NCBI GenBank assembly: GCA_039566865.1
Contig: CM076948.1
Coordinates: forward strand, 10,923,001-10,987,000
DNA length: 64,000 nucleotides
Source of the DNA: Aurelia coerulea
Taxonomy: Eukaryota; Cnidaria; Scyphozoa; Semaeostomeae; Ulmaridae
Direction of reading: 5' to 3'
Of this stretch, positions 56,709-64,000 are shown piece by piece. Below the pieces are notes generated by a model, which did no database searches, had not been told where the DNA came from, and worked only from the letters and a program-made list of their open reading frames with translations. The translations under genes were made by a program, and so were the position numbers. Numbering within the stretch: position 1 is the first letter of the stretch; every line of letters starts with the position of its first letter.

Positions 56709-59663
56709 ATGGGTAAATTCAAAGATTACAAGTTAAAGTTGCACATTGATGAGAATATCACTCCAGTTCAACAGCCAATCAGAAGATTACCATATCATAC
56801 AAGAAAGAAAGTTTCTGCAGAATTAGGAAGATTGATGAAAAATGATTGCATAGAGAAAGTTAAAGGTCCAAGCACCTGGATAAATCCAATAGTAGTAGTA
56901 CCAAAACCAAATGGGACTATAAGATTATGCTTAGACATGAGAAGAGCCAATGAAGCCATAGTAAGAGAAAGACACCAGATTCCAAAAGTTGAAGAAATCC
57001 TCCCAGAGCTACATAATGCAAAATATTTCTCAAAGATTGATTTGAAAGAAGGGTATCACCAGCTAGAGTTAGCAGAGGAATCAAGACACATAACAACATT
57101 CCTAACACACAAAGGTTGTTTTCAATCAAAACGTCTTGTGTATGGAGTCAGTTCAGCCTTTGAGCAGTTTCAGAAGGTAATTGAGCAAAGCATTGCAGGT
57201 TGCCCAGGCACAAGATCAATATCTGATGACATTCTCATATGGTCATCAAGCATAGATGAAATGGCAGAGCGTCTGGACACGCTATTCCATGCATTGCATG
57301 CCAGAAATCTAAAGATCAACCCAAAGAAATGTGTATTTGGAACAACAAAGCTCACATTCGCAGGATATTGTCTAACAGACAAAGGAATTCATCCAGATCA
57401 ATCCAAAGTAGATGCAGTCAACAATGCCAAAACCCCAACAAACGCAACAGAAGTAAGAAGTTTCCTAGGTCTAGTCAACTTTTGTTCACACTTCATCAAA
57501 GACTACGCCACACTTACAGAGCCACTGAGGAAACTAACCAGGAAAGAAACTACATTTGCATGGAACAAAGAACAGCAAGCAAGTTTCACAAAGCTAAAGG
57601 AAAGCCTAACAAATGCAAGCACAATGGCTTATTACCAGCCACACGCAGACACAAAAGTCATCGTAGACGCATCACCAGTAGGACTAGGAGCAATCCTAAC
57701 TCAAAAGCAAGAAGATGGACAATTCAAGCCAGTAGTTTATGCATCACACGCATTAAGCCCAACAGAACAAAGATATTCTCAGACAGAAAGAGAAGGTTTA
57801 GCAGCATTTTGGTCAACACAGAAGTTTCATTACTATTTGTATGACAGAGAATTCACAATAGTAACTGACCACAAACCACTTGAAAAGCTCTTATCAGCAA
57901 GAGGAAGCCCTACACCAAGATTGCAAAGATGGTTACTTAAAATGCAACCATACAAGTACACAGTCCAGTATGAGCCAGGACACACAAATGCATCTGACGT
58001 CTTATCCCGTTCACCTTTACCAGCCACAGGAGAACAGTTAAGTGATGATACAGAACATTTCATCAACTCAATTGTATATGATGCTATTCCTAAGTCAGTC
58101 ACAATAGAAGAAATTCAAGAAATATCAAGAAATGATGAAATCTTGAAGAATGTCAAAGAACAGATCAAAACAGAGAAATGGTCAAAAAGTCCAGAGTACA
58201 AACCATTTTTTCTGAGCCGGAAAGAACTCTGGATCAAAGATGATATTATTTTAAAAGGAACAAAGCTAACAATCCCCACAGATCTAAGACAAAGAATACT
58301 AGCCTCAGCACACCAACATCACTTAGGTATTGTGAAAACCAAAGGATTATTGAGAGAAAAAGTATGGTGGCCAGGAATAGATCAAGAAGTGGAAAAGATG
58401 ATAAAACATTGCCATGCATGTCAAGTAACAGGATCAAGTAAAGTCAATTATGAACCACTTGAAGCAACAAAGATACCTTCAACAAATTGGCACACAGTAG
58501 CTTTAGACATCCAAGGACCATATCCAACAAAGGATTATCTGATAGCACTCATAGATTACAGATCAAGATATCCAGTAGTTGTGCAAGTCAAAACTATCAA
58601 CACAAAAACTGTAATCAAAGCATTAGACAAGATATTTTCTATGTTTGGTTATGTACAGAAATTAGTTGCTGACAATGGAAAACAGCTCATTTCAGATGAA
58701 TTCAAACAGTACCTCAAACAACATGGAGTAAAGCTAAGGAATGTCACACCGTATTCACCTTGGGTCAATGGTGAAGTTGAACGATTCAACAGATCACTCA
58801 AAAAGGCAAATCAATGCGCACATGCAGAAGGAAAAGATTGGAGAGAAGAGCTTAACAAGTTTCTATTGCTCTACAGAACAACGCCGCACGCAACAACAGG
58901 ACAGTGCCCAGCTACAGTATTTTTTGGACGTGGTATCAAGAATGACATACCAGAATATACAAAGGTTCAATCACAAGACACAGAATTGGATAGGAAAGAC
59001 AGAGAAAAGAAAGAGAAAATGAAAGAATATGCAGATATCAAAAGGAATGCAAAAGACAGTGAAATCCAGGAACAAGACACAGTGCTAGTAAAGAATCTCT
59101 GGAAAAATGACAAATTATCTCCAAATTGGTTAAATGAGAAATTCAAAGTCATCAAAATTTACAGGAAAAGTGCTTTGATAGAAAATGAAAGAGGAAAATA
59201 TTACAGGAATAAAGCTCATCTTAAGAAATACAATGAGAGTGAGACAAACAGACAAGCAGTGATTCAAAAGGAGAACACACACAGCACAGATGAAGAGGAA
59301 GACATCTCAGCAGAGGAACTACCAATTGACAATGCGCAAAATGTCGCAAGGCCAACGCGTTCCGAGTGCAGACCGAATAGAGCGATCACTAATGCCAATG
59401 ACGCAAATAACATTATTTCTAATGAAAATAATAACCCTAGGTTGCATGAAAATGATAATGCTAACATGCAACAAGACAATGAGAATAGCTTGAATGAAGA
59501 AATTGTTGACCACCATTTGAATGAAGAAAACAATGAAGACTTACAAGAAAATGTTGGTAATGGAACACCAATTTTTGTACCAGATACTGCTCCAACAGCT
59601 ATTCAACCACATGTACCAGTGAAGAAATTGCCGGTAAAAAGGAGACGTAAGAAGAAGAACTGA
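56709..59663 (+). CDS. pol: Pol polyprotein (RT, RNase H, integrase) of the mag-like element
   Basis: A 984-codon frame from the first ATG; the same frame is open upstream to at least 56463, so translation by frameshift from gag is more likely than initiation here. Reverse transcriptase: GTIRLCLDMRRANEAI (about 69), FSKIDLKEGYHQLEL (first catalytic D near 111), and SDDILIW near 172, with S before the D-D pair, a known variant. RNase H begins at VIVDASPVGLGAIL (about 317). Integrase: zinc-binding H-H/C-C in HQHHLG and HCHACQ (about 534-571), then catalytic D-D-E in ALDIQGP (about 600), VADNGK (about 654) and NGEVERFNR (about 689). The last 150 residues are Asn/Glu-rich and end in a basic VKRRRKKKN. 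No internal stop. Confidence 0.95.
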   Translation: MGKFKDYKLKLHIDENITPVQQPIRRLPYHTRKKVSAELGRLMKNDCIEKVKGPSTWINPIVVVPKPNGTIRLCLDMRRANEAIVRERHQIPKVEEILPELHNAKYFSKIDLKEGYHQLELAEESRHITTFLTHKGCFQSKRLVYGVSSAFEQFQKVIEQSIAGCPGTRSISDDILIWSSSIDEMAERLDTLFHALHARNLKINPKKCVFGTTKLTFAGYCLTDKGIHPDQSKVDAVNNAKTPTNATEVRSFLGLVNFCSHFIKDYATLTEPLRKLTRKETTFAWNKEQQASFTKLKESLTNASTMAYYQPHADTKVIVDASPVGLGAILTQKQEDGQFKPVVYASHALSPTEQRYSQTEREGLAAFWSTQKFHYYLYDREFTIVTDHKPLEKLLSARGSPTPRLQRWLLKMQPYKYTVQYEPGHTNASDVLSRSPLPATGEQLSDDTEHFINSIVYDAIPKSVTIEEIQEISRNDEILKNVKEQIKTEKWSKSPEYKPFFLSRKELWIKDDIILKGTKLTIPTDLRQRILASAHQHHLGIVKTKGLLREKVWWPGIDQEVEKMIKHCHACQVTGSSKVNYEPLEATKIPSTNWHTVALDIQGPYPTKDYLIALIDYRSRYPVVVQVKTINTKTVIKALDKIFSMFGYVQKLVADNGKQLISDEFKQYLKQHGVKLRNVTPYSPWVNGEVERFNRSLKKANQCAHAEGKDWREELNKFLLLYRTTPHATTGQCPATVFFGRGIKNDIPEYTKVQSQDTELDRKDREKKEKMKEYADIKRNAKDSEIQEQDTVLVKNLWKNDKLSPNWLNEKFKVIKIYRKSALIENERGKYYRNKAHLKKYNESETNRQAVIQKENTHSTDEEEDISAEELPIDNAQNVARPTRSECRPNRAITNANDANNIISNENNNPRLHENDNANMQQDNENSLNEEIVDHHLNEENNEDLQENVGNGTPIFVPDTAPTAIQPHVPVKKLPVKRRRKKKN

Positions 59664-59931
59664 GTTGAAAGGACAGACAGGAGTTTATATATATATTGAT
59701 TGAACAATGCATTGGAATCTTACTCGTTATGTTGATTATAATCAAGAAGCTGAAACTTTGGAAGATTATTCGTTTTGTTGATGATTGAACATCTTATACA
59801 CATTTGCCATTTACGCTTTACGCTGATGGACTAAAGTTGATGAACATTGATTATGCTGATTGTTTTGTTTGGTTACATTTACAAAGTACTATATTGGAAA
59901 CTCAAGAGGACGATTTCAAGAAAATGGAGAA

Positions 59932-60097
59932 TATAGTGTATTAGGTGTAAACCATCATGTATAAGCCTCGATATCAGGTAGAGGTATAATTAATTAGATC
60001 AGGATCGGAGTGGAAACATGGCGTCTTATCTCGTGTGCTCTTTAGGTCTAGCGTTAGGTCGCAGCGGATCTTAGGCATCGCGCGCGCATACACAACA
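59932..60097 (+). repeat. 3' LTR (166 bp)
   Basis: Identical by eye to the 5' LTR, followed directly by the ATTAC target duplication. Confidence 0.93.
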
Positions 60098-60562
60098 ATT
60101 ACTTTTAAAAATAGTAAAAAAATGCGAAATACACACAAAAAGACCTGCTGCATCATATAATGTCACTCATTTTGCTAAAAATGAAGCATAACATGGTTTT
60201 TCGTCAGTACGCATGCGCAACAACCAATTGTTGATGACGTCATCAAAAGTAAATAAACTTTATATCAAATGAAAGCCTGTTTCAAGATGAGTTCAACAAT
60301 GTTTGTCTCATTGTCATAGAGCCAGTGGTTCCAAAGCTATGACTTAAAAGGTATTTATTTTGCGGAGCACTCAATTTAAAGTTGTGTTGACCCCTGGAAT
60401 CAGTGTCAAAATTTTTGAAATTGACATGAAAAGATGTCTCATAGATAGAAACTAAAAGTCACAAAAAGGCTAGACAATTCTAGAGATACTCAACGAGCTG
60501 TGTGGAAAAGTTTACTAGGGGGGGGGGGCACTTTGTGCCTCCCCTAGTCTGGATAGGGTTAA

Positions 60563-60840
60563 CCCTAATCCATATGGGCTTTTTTCGAGCTACCATTTAT
60601 GGGCCCTCCTTCTGAAAACTGCCTTAGACTCATCCGAATTCAATACAACTTGGCACAGTTATAGAACAGGTAATTTGTAGCTCGTAGCGTAATTTGGGTG
60701 TGGCTGCCACACCTTGTGACGTCACAGTGACGTCACGAAGCTGAAAATCTGTGAAAATCAGGCTTCCAAGTTGATTTCAAGTTTAATGAAGATTTTGAAC
60801 AAACTTTATGCAGTTTTTGGTTCAGTTTGTCAAATTTAAA
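60563..60840 (+). mobile_element. TTAA element family 2, 3'-truncated, abutting family 3
   Basis: CCCTAATCCATATGGGC follows the TTAA shared with the end of the family-3 composite. CGAGCTACCATTTATGGG, GGCAGTTTTC-like sequence in reverse and TGACGTCACAGTGACGTCAC correspond to the right half of 14923-15794 in reverse. Similarity ends near 60840. Confidence 0.8.
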
Positions 60841-61471
60841 CGGTAAAGTGAGAGAAGGCGATCTTCTAAATGGCATTTTAAATTGTTGAAAGTATAAAGT
60901 ACTGCCTTGAGAAGAGAATACGCATATCCTTTGATAAGAAATTGAGAAGTATAGCGGAACTGAAAGCTTCTAGAAATTATCATATTGTGAGTACTGAAAG
61001 TGTTTTATCAGTTTCTCAGAAGGGTCATAAAATTCACGTTGTATTAATAGGTGGGGATGTGTTGTGCCTTCGTGAGCATCACAGTTTTCGTGTTTGGATG
61101 GAGATTGTGCTCGAAATTAAATTTTATCGCATTGCACCTGATTTTGACTGATTGTGCCATTTTTGTGAGAACCAAAAGAAAGATGGTGGCACAAGCAATA
61201 ATGACGGCAAATTTTAGGTTTATTTTTATATTGTCATAAAGTAGATGCCTGGGGCTATTAGTATCCCAAATCTGGTTGCTGTATCTTTTTCCAGTCAAGA
61301 GTTAGATAAGGAGGGGCTTTTTTGCCTCCCCCCAACCAAAATAAGACGTATCAGATGCCCCAAGCACTATAGGGTTAATGATATCAGGAATATTGGAAAT
61401 GATAGTGTAATTACAGTAAGGAGTTGCAAAATAGAAACCAGATTTTCGAAAACAGGCTCTTTAGTTTCTTA
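60841..61471. other. Unassigned; possible end of a further TTAA element
   Basis: No gene. Near 61300-61378 a hairpin-like GGAGGGGCTTTTTTGCCTCC and the sequence CACTATAGGG/TTAA resemble a TTAA-element right end. Its partner may have been lost when family-2 sequence was joined at 60563. Confidence 0.4.
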
Positions 61472-61475
61472 TTAA

Positions 61476-62334
61476 CCCTAATCCTACCGGGCTTTTTTTG
61501 ATCTAACATAGCCGGGGGGGTGCCCCCCCTCTACAAATGGCCGTAGACTAATGGGAAATCATTGAAACCTGGCAAGGGCGTAGTCCTAACTATTCTTAGC
61601 CGATTGGTAGTTTTGGGCGTGGCCACTTCATTAGGTGACATCACTATGACGTCATAATGCCGGAAAATGTCAAAATATATGGTTTTCCAGCTTATTTGTT
61701 CTAAAACCGGGATAAAGGTAATCTGAATGACTTTTTCCATTCTTATTCGGCGTATTATTCATTTCCAGTTCAAATATGATGCATATAGGTGTTTTTAGAC
61801 TGTTATTTTGGAAGAAAATGAGAAAAATTGATGACGTCATAATTAAAAACTGTGTTTTCTGCTAAAAATTGATAATAATTGGCTAAAAATGCTTTTAAAG
61901 TGTTGCATAACGCAATTCTATGCATTTTAAAGAAAATATGTTGGGAAAAACTTCAACATTTGCCAAAATGACCCAAAATGGCGGCCCGAGTGACGTCATC
62001 ATTTAAGAATGCTGACGTCAGCAAATTCCATTTTTATTGACACCAATAGAAAGCTAATTGTTTGCTGATTCTTTTAAAGTACAATAGTCAACATTTGGAA
62101 CTAATTCTGGGAGTAAAAATATCAAAATCATTAATTTTTCCAATACCTTGCTCCAAATATGGTAGTGTCACCTGTCACGTGACACCCATTGTTCAAAAAT
62201 TTAATTGTCAAAATGTAGCTAATAGATAATTAGTAATTTTCAGAGAGTTTGAGGGTCATAGCTTTTGTCGTTAAAGAATGCTTTGCAAAAAACCGACAGG
62301 GGGGGTGGAAAACACCCCCCCGGTAGGATTAGGG
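61476..62334. mobile_element. TTAA-flanked non-autonomous element, family 1, complete
   Basis: TTAA on both sides (61472-61475, 62335-62338). The ends CCCTAATCCTACCGGG and CCCGGTAGGATTAGGG are perfect inverted repeats. G-run/C-run hairpins lie inside each end. The 859-bp non-coding interior holds TGACGTCA at about 61648, 61832, 61990 and 62011 and TCACGTGACA at about 62177. It is about 95% identical by eye to 2106-2876. Confidence 0.92.
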
Positions 62335-62338
62335 TTAA

Positions 62339-62700
62339 AAGGGCATTAATCTAGAAAAAGGCCTAAAGGTTTCTTATCGCATAGTGCAAGAACCTTCGGT
62401 GATTTGAAGTTAAATATGTAAAGAAAACCCAAAATAAACAGTACTGCACAGTATGTTGTTACCTAAAATTTTCTCTAAATTTATTGAATTTACTAAATAT
62501 ACATGCCAAGTATAGATGGAGATGGTTTTGCATGGAATCTCAAAAATGTTTGTCACCTCATTTTAACAAAGATTATTAGATATGAATGTATTTCGGATCC
62601 TCCTGTAAGAAGCCGTCGGGAAATGATGGTGAGGAACTTCTTCTATGAGGGAAACATTTCTGCAGAATGGCAGCCTGAGGTTTCTTAGAAAATGGTTTCT
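62339..62700. other. No gene recognised
   Basis: The 61-codon plus frame at 62503-62688 has no motif. AT-rich spacer. Confidence 0.4.
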
Positions 62701-63370
62701 ATTTTGAGGGTTCTACTGTATTTGATAGAGGTTATTTACTGTTGTTGTTTACCAAGAGCAGCGATCAATTTAAGCAATCCTTTATGTAGATCTGATGTGT
62801 CGTCGACATCATTTCCTTTTGGCGGTAACATTTTAACAATGATATCATCTTCATTTTTCCTTGCCTCTTAATTATCCTTTTTGAAGGTGAGTTGTGATGT
62901 TGGTCGTTTGCGTGGCGTGGCCGTCGTCGTCTTTTACGCGATTTTGTGTCTGTGTGCTGTTGTAGTTGTGAAGTGGTGGAGGTTTCTGGCTCTGTTTGGA
63001 GTTGTTGCTCTCCCTGGAAGTCGATGTGGACAAAAATTTTGACGGGCTTACAATGGAGAATGAACATTATCGTTAAAGTCGGGTTATAGAATATAGTAGT
63101 TGAATAAATGATGGGGGAAATGATGTAGAAGGGGGAGTTAGCAATAATTGGTGACGAACGATAGAATGAGAGAGTGATATTCATCAGAAAAGGATGTACC
63201 TGAAGCACTGGATCTTTTCACCCTCTTCATCGACGAAGTGAAACATTGTATCCTTGTTGATACTGAAAGCCTTGGCGGCGTCCTATTTAGACCGTCCAAG
63301 TGAATGTGCAGATGACCAGGAAATTTGTTTTTCTTTCCGTCACATTCGACCGCAATATTCCATGCCATGG
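62701..63370 (-). pseudogene. Possible gene remnant, two segments, unknown protein
   Basis: From 63368 on the minus strand: MAWNIAVECDGKKNKFPGHL, HIHLDGL. Then, in a shifted frame, DAAKAFSINKDTMFHFVDEE, GEKIQCF and a donor-like CAG/GTACATC near 63203. A good acceptor, CATCGACTTCCAG, at about 63017 leads to a Lys/Arg-rich stretch (KSRKRRRRPRHA). In another frame a tail reads KNEDDIIVKMLPPKGNDVDD followed by TSDLHKGLLKLIAALGKQQQ and stop near 62740. Composition is protein-like in each part, but the parts need frame changes, so this is either a decayed gene or one with introns I misplace. I do not recognise the family. Confidence 0.35.
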
Positions 63371-63580
63371 TTGCTCAGTTGGAGAATTGTGAGCGTGGTT
63401 TTATTTTTTGTGTCGAGGATGATATGAATGGAAGATGTGGGGAGAAATCTATAAGTATCTTAAAATGAGAGGGGGCGAAATTTAATGATGAGTTGAGGAT
63501 ATATTATTAGTTGTAAGTGCAATTGACATAGCAAATGAAAATTTTATGTGTAATATTTAGGGAAGGCATCTCAATTGAAT

Positions 63581-64000
63581 GGTTGCCAGAGAATCCAATG
63601 AAGCTGCAGAATACATGAACAATGACCTGAAACTAATTAGTCAGTGGGCCCATGATTGGAGGATGTCCTTTAATCCTGACCCCCAAAAGCAAGCTGTTGA
63701 ATTATTATTTTCGAGGAAAAGAAATGAAATAGATCATCCAGTGATCATCTTTAACAGCATACCCGTTAAAAGAGTAGACGAACATAAACACCTAGGTATT
63801 ATCTTGGACTCAAAGCTTTCCTTTTCATCTCATATTAAAGCTGCTATCTCTAAAACGAGAAAGGGCATTGGTTTGCTAAAGTATCTCTCCAAATATTTAC
63901 CAAGGCATACCTTAAATGAAATATACAAGCTTTATGTGCGACCCCATCTGGACTACGGAGATGTTATTTATCATATTCCAGCTAAAGTGTGTGATTTCAG
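63581..64000 (+). mobile_element. LINE-A copy 3 (runs off the window end)
   Basis: The translation gives EAAEYMNNDLKLISQWAHDW, MSFNPDPQKQAVELLFSRKR, RVDEHKHLGIILDSKLSF, KTRKGIGLLKYLSKYLPRHT and YKLYVRPHLDYGDVIYHIP. It is open throughout in this window. It is 5'-truncated just after the catalytic box (the join is near GGTTGCCAGAGAA), later in the protein than the other two copies. Confidence 0.88.

Larger units (their letters stand above)
55083..60097 (+). mobile_element. Mag-like Ty3/Gypsy LTR retrotransposon, structurally complete and young
   Basis: The two 166-bp LTRs (55083-55248 and 59932-60097) appear identical. They are flanked by the 5-bp duplication ATTAC (55078-55082, 60098-60102). 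A primer-binding site, TGGCGACGAG, at 55254-55263 is the complement of the 3' end of tRNA-Ser. Serine priming is known for the mag lineage. A purine-rich stretch, AAGAAAATGGAGAA, precedes the 3' LTR. The two long ORFs are gag-protease and pol. The LTRs start TATAG rather than TG, judged from the duplication. It is nested inside the TTAA composite. No env-like ORF. Confidence 0.95.
50065..60558. mobile_element. TTAA-flanked composite element, family 3, about 10.5 kb
   Basis: It starts CCATATCCAGATTAGG after TTAA (50061-50064) and ends CCTAGTCTGGATAGGG before TTAA (60559-60562); the ends are inverted repeats. Inside both ends is a G-run, GGCACAAAGTGCC or GGCACTTTGTGCC, C-rich hairpin. Within are a pair of 785-bp inverted arms, PIN-like gene remains, a hAT-like element, a small TIR element, a SINE and a complete LTR retrotransposon. 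Subtracting clear late insertions leaves about 4.6 kb. The element ends directly against another TTAA element at 60563, the two sharing one TTAA. Confidence 0.7.

Noticed and set aside
57329..57844. 171-codon plus-strand frame and the other overlapping frames inside pol
   Set aside because: They are alternative-frame shadows of the intact pol ORF.
55324..59663. Host or viral gene pair
   Set aside because: LTRs, target duplication, primer site and the gag/protease/RT/RNase H/integrase order make it an LTR retrotransposon; no envelope-like ORF was seen.

Overview
The window looks like transposon-dense, AT-rich intergenic and intronic DNA from a eukaryote, most likely a cnidarian and probably an anthozoan. 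That placement is an inference. It rests on the kinds of LINE reverse transcriptase, mag-like Gypsy element, TTAA-flanked non-autonomous transposons and tRNA-derived SINEs present, which resemble elements I know from coral and anemone genomes. No rRNA, no convincing tRNA gene and no recognisable intact host protein gene was found. Splice-site and poly(A) signals are of animal type.

Layout. 1-2.1 kb: no gene. 2.1-4.8 kb: a TTAA-type element cut off by a LINE-A copy, which itself carries a small insertion. 5-11.97 kb: a SINE, a TTAA-like element with a mariner-like element inside it, two further terminal-inverted-repeat elements and a second LINE-A copy, again interrupted. 12-13.6 kb: degenerate (CCAA/ATCA) low-complexity blocks around a SINE and one good candidate terminal protein exon. 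14.9-15.8 kb: a complete TTAA element. 16.3-16.7 kb: a palindrome-rich element. 19.2-20.0 kb: a tandem array of about 193 bp units. 20.9-33.5 kb: dispersed repeats and minus-strand remnants of three LINE lineages and a Gypsy pol. 34-45.6 kb: two arms of a long inverted repeat about 10 kb apart; one arm is interrupted by a TTAA insertion whose empty site survives in the other. Between the arms lie a hAT-like element with a perfect 8-bp target duplication and a minus-strand set of repeated small exons. 47.9-49.7 kb: LINE and Gypsy remnants. 49.7-49.85 kb: a GC-rich cluster of hairpins. 50.06-60.56 kb: one TTAA-flanked composite of about 10.5 kb with 785-bp inverted arms, remains of an uncharacterised PIN-like gene, a hAT-like element, a SINE and a young mag-like Gypsy retrotransposon. 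60.6-64 kb: further TTAA elements, a possible minus-strand gene remnant and a third LINE-A copy running off the end.

The observations most worth following are these. (1) At 40.5-43.1 kb a minus-strand transcription unit contains three repeats of exon A - intron - exon B. The intron carries a 104-bp block that is nearly identical in all three copies, lies about 101 nt upstream of each 3' splice site and can fold. It is laid out like a snoRNA host gene but shows no C/D or H/ACA boxes that I can identify. (2) Several TTAA-element families share one end architecture: a G-run/C-run hairpin just inside CCCTA termini, with TGACGTCA and CACGTG palindromes inside. (3) The 10.5-kb TTAA composite carries gene remains. 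(4) There is a cluster of GC-rich hairpins in an AT-rich setting.

All family assignments come from reading motifs, without database searches.
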